Below are positions 9,987-21,660 of a stretch of DNA of 64,000 nucleotides, piece after piece. Origin of the DNA: Jaltomata sinuosa (taxonomy: Eukaryota > Streptophyta > Magnoliopsida > Solanales > Solanaceae); NCBI GenBank assembly GCA_003996215.1, contig QJPP01001556.1, positions 124,001-188,000 on the forward strand, written 5' to 3'. Every line of letters starts with the position of its first letter. Within the stretch, counting starts at the first letter, position 1. The notes below the pieces were generated by a model. It worked only from the letters and a program-made list of their open reading frames with translations, did not search any database and had not been told where the DNA came from. The position numbers and the translations under genes are program-made.

Positions 9987-12900
9987 CAGCAGCCCAAGAA
10001 TGTGGTCCCGGCAGGTAGAGGTGGTCATGCTAGAGGTCATCCACAGGGTGGGCGAGGTAACTTTCACGGAGGTTGGGGAGACAGAGGGAACGGCGGCGCT
10101 GGTAGGGGTGCGGCATAGCTGGCCAGGGAGGTTGCCTGAATTGATGATCGGGCTCACTATTATGCGTTTCCAGAGAGGACCGAGGCTGAGACATCTGATG
10201 CGGTAATCCCAGGTATCATTCTTGTCTGTGATAAAATAGCTTCGGTATTATTTTACCCAGTATTTACATATTCTTATGTGTGTATGAGTTTTGCATTGGG
10301 TCTGGACTTGATATATGATATCCTTGAATCCCCTATCCATGTTTCTACCCCGATTGGAGAGTCGGTGATTGTGACTCATGTTTATCGTTATTGCTTGATT
10401 GTATTTGTGGGGTTGCAAACTTAGGTAGACTTAGTAATTCTGGATATGGTCGACTTTGATATTATTTTGAGCATGACCTGGTTATTCCCGTATCATGCTG
10501 TGTTGAACTGTAACACCAAGACTGTGGCTCTAGAGATTACGGATAAGGATAGGCTAGAGTGGGAAGGTGTGTATAGGTCTAAGCCGGCCAAAATTATATC
10601 GTTCGTTCGGGCTAGGAAACTAGTGGCGAGAAGATGTTTAGCCTTTCTGGCTCATCTCCAGGACGATAGTGTGGAGTCCCCATCTATTGAGTCAGTTCCA
10701 GTTGTTTCAGAGTTTCGTGAGGTGTTTCCAGTGGATTTGCCTGGAATGCCTCCAGACAGAGATATTGACTTTTGTACTGACTTGGAGTCGGGCACTCGTC
10801 CCATTTCCATCCCTCCGTATCGCATGGCTCCGACAGAGTTAAGGGAACTTAAGACTCAGCTTCAGGAACTCCTAGATAAGGGATTTATCCGTCTCAGTGC
10901 TTCACCTTGGGGTGCTCCAGTATTGTTTGTAAAGAAAAAGGATGATAGTATGCGGATGTGCATAGATTACAGGCAATTGAACAAGGTTACCATCCGGAAT
11001 AAGTACCCTCTACCCCGTATTGATGATCTGTTTGACCAGTTACAGGGTGCGTTGGTGTTTTTGAAAATTGACTTGAGGTCAGGGTATCATCAGTTGAAAA
11101 TTAGGCCCGGGGATCTCCCTAATACTACTTTTTAGACTTAGTATAGGCATTATGAGTTCTTAGTGATGTCGTTTGGTTTGACCAATGCACCAGCGATATT
11201 CATGAGTCTGATGAATGGGGTGTTTAAATCTTACTTGGATTCATTCGTCATTGTTTTCATTGATGACATTTTGATCTACTCAAAAGAATAGGGAGGAGCA
11301 TGCTAAACATCTCTGTATAGTGTTGGACATTTGAGACATCAAAAGCTCTATGCGAAGTTCTCCAAGTGTGAATTTTGGTTGAATTCAGTTGCGTTCTTGG
11401 GGCATGTAGTGTCAGAACAGGGGGTGATAGTAGATCCCCAGAAGATAAAGGCAGTCAAGATTTGGGCACGGCCTAGCTCTGTGACTGAGGCGAGGAGTTT
11501 TATTGGGCTCGCAGGTTATTACCGGAGGTTTGTTAAGGATTTTGCATTCATTGCTACTCACTTGACAAGGCTGACACAGAAAGATATACCATTTGTATGG
11601 TTCGACAAGTGCGAGGAGAGCTTTCAAAAGCTCAAGACACTTCTGACCACGGCTTCTATTTTGTCCTTGCCGGTTGAAGGTAAAGACTTTATTGTTCACT
11701 GTGATGCTTCACATTCTTGTTTGGGTGCTGTGTTGATGCATGATAGGAATATGATAGCCTATGCTTCTAGGCAGTTAAAGGTGCATGAGAGAAACTATCT
11801 GACTCATGATTTAGAGTTGGCAGCAGTGGTCTTTGTACTCAAGATTTGGAGACACTATCTTTATGGTGTCAAGTGTGAAGTGTTCACTGATCATCGCAGC
11901 CTGCAACATGTTTTCACTCAGAAGGACTTGAATCTAGGCAGAAAAGATGGATGGAGTTATTGAAGGACTATGATGTGACTATTCAGTACCATCTGGGTAA
12001 GGCTAATATGGTGGCAGATGCATTGAGCCGGAAAACAGTTAGCATGGGCAGTTTGACTTGTTTGGGGGTGTCCAAACGACCACTAGCAAGGGAAATTCAG
12101 GCATTGGAGTCCAAGTTCATGCACTTGGGTATTTCAGAACAAGGTGAGATTTTGGTCAGTATTGAGGTCAAATTCACATTCATAGAGGAGATAAAGGCCA
12201 AACAGTTTTAGGATTCACAGTTGAGCAGGTTTTGGAGCAAGGCAATATCCGGAGAGTCTGGGGATGCCACGTTGGACTCTGGTAGTGTGTTAAATTTTAG
12301 AGGAAGGATATGTGTTCCTCGGGTTAATGATATGATTCAGAAGGTTTTGGTAGAGGCTCATGGTTCGTGGTATTCAATTCATCCGGGTGTAACCAAGATG
12401 TACAGAAATTTAAGGCAACTTTATTGGTGGCCTGGGATGAAAAGGGACATAGCTGGTTTTGTGTCCAAGTGTCAAAATTGCCAGCAGGTAAAGTATGAGC
12501 ACCAAAGGCCTGCAGGACTACTTCAGAGGATACCCATTCCATAGTGGAAGTGGGAGAGAATAGCCATGGTCTTTGTGGTGGGTATCACCAAGACTTTGGG
12601 GAAGTATGACTCTATTTGGGTCATTGTTGACAGGCTGACCAAGTCAGCTCACTTCATTTCAGTCAGAGTGAATTATAATTTACAGCAATTGGCTAAGATC
12701 TACGTGAAGGAAATTGTGAGATTGCACGGGGTACCATGGTCCATTATCTCATACAGGGGTACGCAGTTTACTTCCAAGTTTTGGGGCAAGTTGCATGAGG
12801 AGTTGGACACTCAACTCACCTTTAGTACAACCTTCCATCCTCAGACAGATGGTCAGTCAGAGAGGACGATTCAGGTATTGGAGGACATGCTGAGAGCATG

Positions 12901-13655
12901 TGTGATTGACTTCATGGGTCATTGGGACCAGTTTCTACCATTGTGTGAGTTCTCATACATCAATAGCTACCACTCCAGTATCGACATGGCACCGTTCAAG
13001 GCTCTGTATGGGAGGAGTTGTAGGTCACCAATTGGATGGTTTGAGGAAGGGGATGTAAAGCCGTTGGGCGTAGACTTGGTAAGGAAAGTGCAAGAAAAGG
13101 TAAGAAGCATTCAAACCAAGTTGCTAGCTGCCCAAAGCATGGAGAAGGAATATGTGGATCGCAAGGTAAGGGATATAAAATTTTAAATTGGTGAGAAGGT
13201 ATTGTTGAAAGTGTCACCAATGAAGGGTGTTATGTGTTTCGGTAAGAGAGGCAAGCTCAGCCCTCGGTTCATCAGACCATTTGAGGTTCTTGAGATCGTA
13301 GGGCCCATCGCTTACAGATTGGCGCTGCTGCCTAGTCTATCGAGTGTCCATCCTGTGTTTTAACGTATCCATGCTAAAGCGATACCATGGGGATGGAGAC
13401 TACATCATCAAGTTGAATAAGGTGTTACTTGATAAGGATCTTCGCTTTGAAGAGGAGCCAATTTTGATTCTTGATCGGGATATTCGAAAATTGAGGACGA
13501 AGGTGATCAGTATGGTAAAGGTTCAATGGAAGCATCGTCCAGTTGAGGAGGCCACTTGGAAAACCGAGAGGTACATGCGGTACAAGTACCCTCACTTGTT
13601 TGGGGATACATGTACTACTATTTTCGCTCTTTACTTTCTGTATTTTTGGGTTTGA
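9987..13655 (+). pseudogene. Gypsy pol (protease, RT, RNase H, integrase, chromodomain-like tail), broken
   Basis: Protease (about 10230-10560) has lost its catalytic Asp: Tyr at 10254-10256. RT spans about 10790-11400, with the FIDD active site intact at 11256-11267. RNase H follows (VHCDASHSCLGAVL near 11695). The integrase zinc-binding HHCC region is about 12355-12500. The integrase core has Asp in VIVDRLTK, but the second catalytic Asp is Tyr at 12752-12754 (SYRGTQF). The tail (EEATWKTERYMRYKYPHLF) is chromodomain-like. In-frame stops fall at 10116, 10137, 10422, 11133, 11139, 12209, 12542 and 13184. Indels lie near 11284 and 11325 (compensating), 11935 and 13350. Protease and integrase would be dead even if read through. 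Confidence 0.88.
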
Positions 13656-13692
13656 TCTTTCGGGGACGAACGATGGGTAAGTTAGTATCTGT

Positions 13693-15925
13693 TGTAATGA
13701 CCGGTCCGTCGTTACGGAAAAACCATTCGTGCCAATTTTTAGAGTTAAAAAACTCAAGATTTGGGAGTTTGAAATTCTGGGCTAGGCTAGGCTCGGCTAA
13801 ATTTAGAACGAGGCATGGTCTAGGGCAATCCGGGTAAGGATTGGATTTGATGTCTTGATTTGAGCTAGTTTTTCTTGTAGCTAACACATAAAGGAGTCCA
13901 GAGGACTTTTTGGAATTGAATTCGGGTAAGTAGAACTTCCAAAATTGAGGTTGACGTGAAGGGGTTGTTTCGGGATGTCGGAAAAATAAGTGTGTTGTAA
14001 AATAGACTAGTTTTGGAGAGTTTACGACTTTCTATCTCGTGTCAACCGCTACGGCGGTTGACACTCTGCCATAGCGACCTCCGCTATAGCGGAGAAATTA
14101 TCGCTACAATGGATGTCAACGTCGGTCAGCCTCCGTCATAGAGGACGACTCTGCTATGGTGGTACACCGCTATAGCGGAGCGGACTTCTAGTGGAGCGTG
14201 ATGGGATTTAATGCAGAAACTTTTCCAAAACAATTTAGTTTTTCTGCAACTCATTTTGGGAGAAGAAGGGGGCGATTTTGGGCGATTTTCATTTGTTTTC
14301 CACTGTTTTTAGTCCTAAAGGTAAGGATTCTACTCCCTAAACTCTGTGATATCTTTCCTATGCTATAGAATTTCTAGGGATGAACTTGGAGAAAGGTTGG
14401 AATGACCTATGAATGGTAGAATTCGGGGAAAAAAGGAAATTTTAGGGTGCTAGAGTTCTTGAGTCTTAATTCTTGGTAATGGGTAATGGTCACTTAGCCA
14501 TAATTCTCTAAGATAATCCATAAAAATAATGAATTTAGGAGAATTAATGGTGGGAGAGCCCGAGAATGGGTGGAATAATCATGGTTGGCTTGGAGTATGG
14601 GATTTTTCATAATCCGGGTAATTTGTAGACCATAAGTATTGATTTTTTTGTTACTGTGTATCATTTCTAGACCAAGAACAAGTAAGGGATCCTGAAAGGA
14701 GAAAAGCTCCGGCACTGTAGAACTTGCTTATTCAAGGTAGGTGATAGTTATTGATTCATATATGCATTGTATGTTTGTGTACTCATGTCTAAGTATTTGT
14801 ATGATTTGCATTGCTTAGGGAATGATTTAGGAATGTCCAAAAGTCCTATTTTTCAGTCTTGTGTAATGAACTAAGTGTTATTGCTTGTTGGTTTATAAGT
14901 GTTGATTGTTCATTGTTTGTGACTATGGATTTATGTGACATTCGGTTGGCTCGGGTACCACGCTTGGTACGGGATATACTAACGATTGGCTCGGGTACTA
15001 TGTCTGGTACAGGATATACTAATGGTTAATTCAGGTACCACGCCTAGTACGGGATATACTAATGGTTGGCTCGAGTACCACACCTGGTACAGATTTACTT
15101 ATTTGCATTGATTTCATTTTTATTTAATGGTTCTCTGAGTGGATCAAATTGTGCTTATGAACTGTGGTTGTGTATTTTTGGCCCTTGAGAGGCCGGGCTG
15201 TTACATTGCTTTATGAGTTTGGTCTTGGTGTAGACCGGATAGTGTATCTGACACTTAGGTGTTGTCTAGAAGGGATTTAGGGTGGGTCCGGGATATGTAA
15301 CGAGGTATAATTATTATTTATTGTGGATTAATGATCATAACTGTGAAGTAATTTACATGTTGGAATAAGTTAGGTAGAAACTTGTAGTCTAGGAATACCT
15401 ATTGACTTGCCTATGTGTTTCTGTACTCTTACTTGATTTTTGTACTACTCATACACTATTTATTTGGAACTGACTGATGATCCTACCAGTACATAGTGAT
15501 TGTGTACTGATACTGCACTTGCTTATCTTTTTGTGAGTACAAAAAATCTTTCGGCGGTTGACGCACGACCTCGCTTGTAGGCCTGACACTTCGAGATATC
15601 AAGGGTGAGTGGTTTGACCAAGTTTCCTTGATTTCTATCTATAGAGTTGTAGGCCACTTATTTTGGGCTTAGACTATTTCTATTTTTGGGGTTGCATCCC
15701 CGTACTCTAGCTTTGGTAGATATTTTGGTACGATGACTTTCAGATTCTAGGGAGGGATTTTCCGCAGGCTAAATTTTTTATAGAGTTGATTTGATTATGT
15801 TGATTGCTAGTTTACATTTTTGCACACTGATTTTAGGCTGTTAGACTATACTGAGAGTTGGACTCTTTTGGTTCGCTCATCCGGGGGTTGAGTGGGTGCC
15901 ACTCACGACGGTCTGGATCGTGACG
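13693..15925 (+). repeat. 3' LTR of the gypsy element (2,233 bp)
   Basis: It starts TGTAATGACCGGTCC and ends GGATCGTGACG, directly before target duplication GCAAT. It is 95 bp longer than the 5' LTR; two extra 40-bp units account for about 80 bp. The purine tract before it is poor, so the normal polypurine primer has decayed. Confidence 0.9.
14943..15102 (+). repeat. Four 40-bp tandem units in the 3' LTR
   Basis: Units start near 14943, 14983, 15023 and 15063. Each contains GGTAC...TGGTAC followed by GGATATACTAA in the first three. The 5' LTR has only two. Confidence 0.85.
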
Positions 15926-15930
15926 GCAAT

Positions 15931-17012
15931 ACTCCTTAAAGACCAAATATAATATAATACAATATATAATTTACTCTGAAAAACTCGTAGAAGAAGAATA
16001 TTCCATTCTTAGTGAGACATTAATGTTGATTTTGAGTCACCATAAAATATGGTTCAATTGTCGAGTCCTAACATACAACTAACTATGAGTGCATGTCAAA
16101 TATAACTGGCCGTTGAATAACCTATGAAGCTCTTTTTCTTCTTTCATTCAGTTTCTCTCGTCAAGGACTTAATTTAGTCGTTTATAATTCCTAGCAACAT
16201 AGAACTTTAATTCATTATCAAGAGTTTACATATTCCATCTTGATCAATTAAGAATTTCACAAATATTTAATCATATCCAATATCCTTTCAATCATTGTTG
16301 TAAGGTCATAAGTGCATAATATCATAGTATGATGAATAACTTGTCAATTATGATAATGACCTAAGATCAAAAAAAGCTCTTACATCACTTTCTTCATAAG
16401 AATATTCCATTGACAGTTTATGATAATTTTAACCATTTAAAAATTATTCAATAGATAGGTACAATGATCATATCTCTATATGCATCATTTATGTTTTAAT
16501 GCATATGATTTAGATATATCACATGGATTGGTTCGCTCAATTTAGGTAATGTGACGGGTTTCGATCACATGAATTTGGGACATGATATTTTGTCTCTCTT
16601 TTCTTGATTAAGCATTTAATTTTTAGTCTACCTATAGTAGTTTGCACATAGTGTGGTGGTTCTCACACTTTTTATTAATGAAATCTTTTTCTCTATGTTT
16701 CCTCTACTATGTGCAACGATATCTTTATATTTTTAATATGCTTCAGCATGTGGCTCAATACTGATTGTATTTGTGATAACTTAAGTGGCCATGAGTAGAT
16801 TAGTACTATTCTTCAACTAATATGTATATGCATTAAAATAAGTTTTTGATAATGTCAAAAGGAAAAAAATGTGTACCTTGTATTGTTTATAACCTAGTTC
16901 ATCTAAGGATTCATTCTCGTGTCATCTCTGATTCAGTGTGTAAAAATAATATGATACAACTAATATTGTTGGAAAGATAATATGCATTTCTTATCATAAA
17001 AAAGGGAGAACT
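15931..17012. other. AT-rich sequence without recognisable gene
   Basis: No coding sequence is seen. The last bases (16997-17012) form an A-then-G purine run resembling the polypurine tract of a copia element whose LTR would begin at 17013. If so, part of this stretch is the eroded 3' non-coding region of that element. Confidence 0.4.
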
Positions 17013-17990
17013 TGTTGGACCTCATGAAGTTTTAATGATAGAAAAAATATAGTGGAACGGCTATATAGGCTGGACCAAATCAAAAACTGAAACAGGTAGA
17101 TAAATCAGGTAAATCATTGACATGTTGCAATAGCAGTCTAGTTGAAGCAAGATTACTGAAGGAAGTATAAGTCTAATTCAGCTACAAGACTAAAAGGACT
17201 GAAAGTCTAAAGAAGTAGGAATGCAATTAGAGAAGGACTCTAACAGTGTAAGGTGAAGCAGACATGTGAAATTGAAGAAGTCGTCTTTATATCAAACACT
17301 GATATTAGAAGAGTTCAACTTCATTATAAGGTGTTTGTGATCAATTAAACTTTTATGATATGAGAGTATAAATGTATAAGTCTTTAATAGAAGAAAGTTA
17401 CACACTTATACTGAGAATTAAAAGCAGAACTCTAACAAATAAGTACGAGCATATTTGAGTAGAAGTTCTAATTTATTGTTCGAGTGCATCCTGATACAAA
17501 AAATCAAATTAAAGAACCTCCTTCATGCTTAAGTGTCTTTATAGTCTTCAAATTTTGAACTCTTATATTATGCATTTGATCGAGTTGTACTATTTCAGCT
17601 TTCTTAGAAACAAATGTTTAGGGATAAAGAGCAATAGGAACTTGGCTTCAAGTTGAGGGTAACTTGAAGAGCGAAGCAAAAATTTGTGTAGGTTGTTATG
17701 TTAGGGATTAGAGTTAGTTTATAGGTTGCTACTCTTGTATTCTGAATTCTATTGAGGCTCATTTATGTTAGTGAAGTTGGAAAACATTCTGCAGCGGTGT
17801 AGGTTGTGATTTTTTTACTTTTGTGAGTTGTGTATTTTTTTACATAAAAATATTGTGTTCTTATTTTACTGCACTTCATAATCAACATAATTGGAAAGGA
17901 ACAAGTAAAATAACACGGTTCATTACTTAGGCGAAAATCAAGCATAATCCAATTCACTCACTCTTGTGTTATTAGGACGTGCAGACTATC
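17013..17990 (+). repeat. Probable old copia LTR (Sirevirus/Tork-like), right end uncertain
   Basis: A purine tract AAAAAAGGGAGAA is followed by TGTTGGACC, the usual copia polypurine-LTR junction. Farther on, GTAGGTTGTGATTTTT near 17801 and GTGAGTTGTGTATTTTTT near 17824 resemble the R-U5 area of plant copia LTRs. I could not place the right end or find a partner LTR or target duplication. Confidence 0.4.
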
Positions 17991-18351
17991 ACGTGAACTA
18001 TTAGAAATCTCTTGTACTTTGATTTTGTCGAAAGTTATCTTATTCATTGCTCTGTATAAAAGACTATGCGATAATCGTATTTTTAATTACGACAAATAAT
18101 AATCACAAAGTATGTTCAAATAATCATATACAAAATTGAATCTAGGACATATCAATTATATTTTGAACGATAAATTATAAAATTATATTTACTTTTTTCT
18201 TATAGAGTAGGGCGTTGTTCATTATTTCAACACCACAATACCTGAAGGAGCAGCATCACTTCATCTGCAAATTAGAAATAAAGTACTTTAATTTTTTCCA
18301 GAATAAATAATGAGGTTCCTGTAGCTCTACTATTATTAATTTTTTAGGGTT
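17991..18351. other. AT-rich sequence, nothing recognised
   Basis: No gene, repeat boundary or RNA gene is apparent between the old copia LTR and the target duplication of the next element. Confidence 0.5.
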
Positions 18352-18356
18352 AAAAT

Positions 18357-18767
18357 TAATAAAATTGGATTGGGTCACCCATGTGGGTCAACTCGAATTC
18401 ATGTCTAGAGAATTATATATATTTAAATTATTAGTAACTATTGGAAAGAGACACAACTATTAAGAAGAGTTGTGTCCCTTTAGAATTATAAATAGATTCT
18501 CTTAAACAGAAACTTACGACACATTCTCTGTGAAAACAAAAGGAGAAAAAATTCATTTTCCTTCTTCTCTAAAAGTTCCTGAGAGAAAGTGTTCTTGCTT
18601 GAAGAATCTTCTACGAATTTTGGGAACAAACATCTGTAACAGGTACGCGATTATAGACTGTGGCTATTTCGGTGTAGTTCGTATTTTTATTAACATGTGA
18701 TTACACTATTAGACTAGTAAAATGAATTCAATGATCCTACAAACTGTGGGTTTGAGTATATCCTTCA
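18357..18767 (+). repeat. 5' LTR of the copia element
   Basis: About 411 bp, homologous to 25274-25700 from GGGTCACCCATG to the end GAGTATATCCTTCA. The initial TG has become TA. Confidence 0.85.
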
Positions 18768-18768
18768 T

Positions 18769-18780
18769 TAGTATGAGAGT
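18769..18780 (+). other. Degenerate primer-binding site (copia)
   Basis: TAGTATGAGAGT matches TGGTATCAGAGC at 9 of 12 positions and sits one base after the 5' LTR, the right place for a tRNA-Met primer site. Confidence 0.6.
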
Positions 18781-19800
18781 AAGGTTTTTATTTATTTTCT
18801 AGTTTTTTCTTTTATTTTTTATCCGTGAAAACACTATGCGGGGAAGGTGTACGCTGCAATCTGTCACCAAATTTTCTGCATTTTTTTTGAAGAAAAATAA
18901 TGCTATCCTTATCTAAAGTGAATTGAGAAGTGGGTTGATTTCGGTGGGTTTTTTTTTTTAACAATAGAAAATAAGTTTTTTTTTATTTTTTAGTGAATAT
19001 TCCTTTTGAAAAGTAGCAATTGACGTCATCTGTTCTTTCGTGAGTATGTGAGGATTCTGAAATTTTTTATTTATTTTATACTGTTTTTTAAAAAACAAAT
19101 TGGGAAAGTCATCTTTATATAGAAAAGTTTTTTCATTTCCATTTTTTTGGTTACATGTGCATAAAAATTCTTTTGCATTATGCGAACACATTACATAGAT
19201 TATTATTGCAATCCTTTTTCCGTTCTTTTGGTGTGAGACATATCACTTTAGTCCACATATTATGAGATTTTGATCTTATAATTTATGATACTCTCAGTCA
19301 TAATTTTTTTTTATCAGAAAAGATAAATAGACATTTTTTTCTCTCACTATTGATTCTATGTACAACTTTATAGTAATAATAATTGAGTTTATGTATCATA
19401 GAAAAGTTTTCTGAAAAACTTTACTTCTACCATTTCCTAATGCATATATAAATGTAATGATCCTATGGCATCAGTATTGTATAAGTATGTGTACTTACAT
19501 GGATTTTAAATTTAATTTTTTATTTTATTATTTCTATTGAGTGTTTCTATATTTATTATAGAATTTATGCTTACTTAATCTTGAATTTATGTGATTAAGA
19601 TAAGTGCTTCTTAAATGATTGATTGTGTTAGATTTATGACACATTTAAATTCGGATGATGATTGGAAACTTGGTGAACTTTCGATTGTGAACCTGATGTG
19701 AAATGAATATTGGCATAGTTAATTATTAATATGTATATGAATTTAGGCTAAAATAATGTATATAGTTATCTCATGATACTTTATACTTGTTTAAATCAGT
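18781..19800. other. Copia leader, AT-rich, non-coding
   Basis: About 1 kb lies between primer-binding site and gag start. It is T-rich with several poly-T runs and has no coding signal. The length is unusual for a copia leader, so an undetected insertion is possible. Confidence 0.5.
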
Positions 19801-20885
19801 ATGTCAACTGCTGCAAAGAACATTGTCGTCGAGCTTAATAAAGGTGATAAGCTTAACGACGATAATTACAAAATATGGAGCATGAAAATTCAATATGTCC
19901 CGAAAGAGCAAGAGGCTTTTGAAGCTCTTAGGAGTCGTTTGGTAGCTAGTTTAGAGGTGAGTTATACACGTATTAAATTCTGTATAAGTAATACCACATT
20001 TGGTAGCTGGTTAGAATGTAAATTATTCATGTATAAAATTAATACGGTGTTTGATTTACAATTTAGAAACCCGCATAACTAATACATGTATAAGTTATGA
20101 GAAAATTTATGTATTATATTATGCAGAATAGAAGGTGGAATAAGTAATACATGTATAACTAATACATGAATAACTAATCTCTGCATGACTAATACCTGCA
20201 TAAATAATATATAAATTTTCTCATAACTAATCCCTATATTACTAATACCTACATAACTCTAACCAGCTACGAAATGACCCCTTAATGGTCTATGATACTT
20301 CCAAAAATGGTAAATACCTCTCAACATGTGAAAGACCTTGAGATATATCATGCTTGGAAAAAGAATAATTCTCTTGCTCGCATTACGTTGCTGAGCATCA
20401 TGGATAATGATATTATGAGAGAATTCCGACAATGTGATGATACTAAGGACATGTGGTCCGCATTAAAAGAAAAGTTTGATCATACTTCAGTTACTAAGTT
20501 AAGGGCTCTTACTATTAAGTTTGATACTTATAAGAAACGCCCTGATCATACTATGTGTAAGCATATGTGCCATATGTCAAATATGGTGAATGAACTAAAA
20601 TATGCCGATCATGTACTGACCGAAGAGCAACAACTTCAAGCTGTGATTCTCTCCCTACCTCAGAGCTGGAAAAATATGAAAATGCACTTGACCCATAATA
20701 TTAACATCAAAATTATGGAAGATGCTAAGCGTCATTTGAAATTCGAGAAAGAGCGCCTTGGAGTTGATAATGTCGCTACAAATACATATATGGCTAGTTT
20801 CAATTCAAAATATGAACATGGCAAAAAATGCAAGTATGATGAATTTTCTAAGAAAAGGAGAAAAAAAAGTCTCAAAGAAGCCTAA
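19801..20885 (+). pseudogene. Copia gag, interrupted by a MITE
   Basis: The start ATG at 19801 opens with a typical copia gag N-terminus (LNKGDKLNDDNYKIWSMKIQY). Coding is broken at 19931 by a 351-bp MITE. It resumes after 20284 and shows the UBN2/Retrotran_gag core (ARITLLSIMDNDIMREF, KDMWSALKEKF, TVTKLRALTIKFDTYKK-like segment) to about 20885. In the family it forms the particle shell. Read without the MITE the two halves join sensibly within the same gag domain, which shows the MITE came later. Stops also exist after the MITE, so this copy would be defective in any case. Confidence 0.85.
19931..20281. mobile_element. Harbinger/Tourist-like MITE inside copia gag
   Basis: A 351-bp element has imperfect terminal inverted repeats: GGAGTCGTTTGGTAGC on the left, and the complement of the right end gives GGGGTCATTTCGTAGC. 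The 3-bp flanks are TTA at 19928-19930 and TTA at 20282-20284, the target preferred by PIF/Harbinger elements. The interior repeats ACTAATAC-type motifs in both orientations and has no coding capacity. Confidence 0.82.
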
Positions 20886-20891
20886 GATTAA

Positions 20892-21660
20892 TCAATTAAG
20901 GAGAGAAAATTGCTTTTACTCCAAAGAAAGGTGAATATAGCTAAGTTTAAGTGCTACAACTGTCAGAACAAAGGACACTTTGCTCGTGATTGTCCTGAGC
21001 CTAAAAAGGTACACGACCTTATTAATAATTTACATAGTGATGTAAATATTTCCTATTCTCCCCTTTTAACTGAATCACTTCCTTTGTGGACTGTAGACTC
21101 AGGAACTAGCGAACATAGAGCGACGGAAAGAGATGCCTTTGTGGATTTTTGACGAATTCCAAAATGATTCAAATGGGTGTATGTAGGAAATAACTTCAAA
21201 GAGGAGGTCAAAGAAATTGATACCTGCAAACTTGAAATGCGTGATGGCGAAACTCTATTTTTACATGATATATTATTTACCCCGTCAATTTGACAAAATT
21301 TAATCTCTGTCAGAATATTGATAAGTTAGGATTTAATCTTTTCTTTCATGAACATGGTTTGGATATGTATTTAGCCAAGATAAAATACGGTACTGATTAT
21401 TTTTATGATCATTTTATTGTATTGGATGTTGTTCAGAGTTTCAATAATAATTTATTTTTATTTACATCAACTTCTAATTGTGAGACTGATATAAATGCAT
21501 GGCATGCTAGGCTTGACCATATTGGCCAGCAAAGAATGAATCGCTTAGCCAAAGAAGGTCTTCTTGGCTTAATAGATAAAGTAGAATTGTCTACTTGTGA
21601 ATCTTGTCTAGCTGAAAAAATTGCGAGAAAACCATTTGAAAAAGGCATAAGAGCTGATAC
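20892..21660 (+). pseudogene. Copia zinc knuckle, protease and pre-integrase region, broken
   Basis: An intact CCHC knuckle (C-X2-C-X4-H-X4-C) lies at 20952-20993. The protease motif VDSGTSEH has its Asp at 21096-21098. After a frame break near 21150 the pre-integrase domain follows at about 21490-21620, with H-X-R-L-D-H and a CESC pair forming the HHCC zinc site. These are the usual parts of the copia polyprotein, in order. Several frames are needed to read it through. Confidence 0.8.

Larger units (their letters stand above)
6356..15925 (+). mobile_element. Ty3/gypsy LTR retrotransposon (chromovirus, Tekay/Del-like), decayed
   Basis: A complete 9,570-bp element is flanked by a perfect 5-bp target duplication, GCAAT, at 6351-6355 and 15926-15930. 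Order is LTR, primer-binding site, gag, protease, RT, RNase H, integrase, chromodomain-like tail, LTR, which is the gypsy order. The LTRs begin TGTAA and end TGACA (5') or TGACG (3'). The coding region has many stops and a few frameshifts, so it cannot move itself. The two LTRs differ visibly, indicating a fairly old insertion. The C-terminal end (EEATWKTERYMRYKYPHLF) supports a chromovirus of the Tekay/Del branch; branch naming is inference. Confidence 0.92.
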
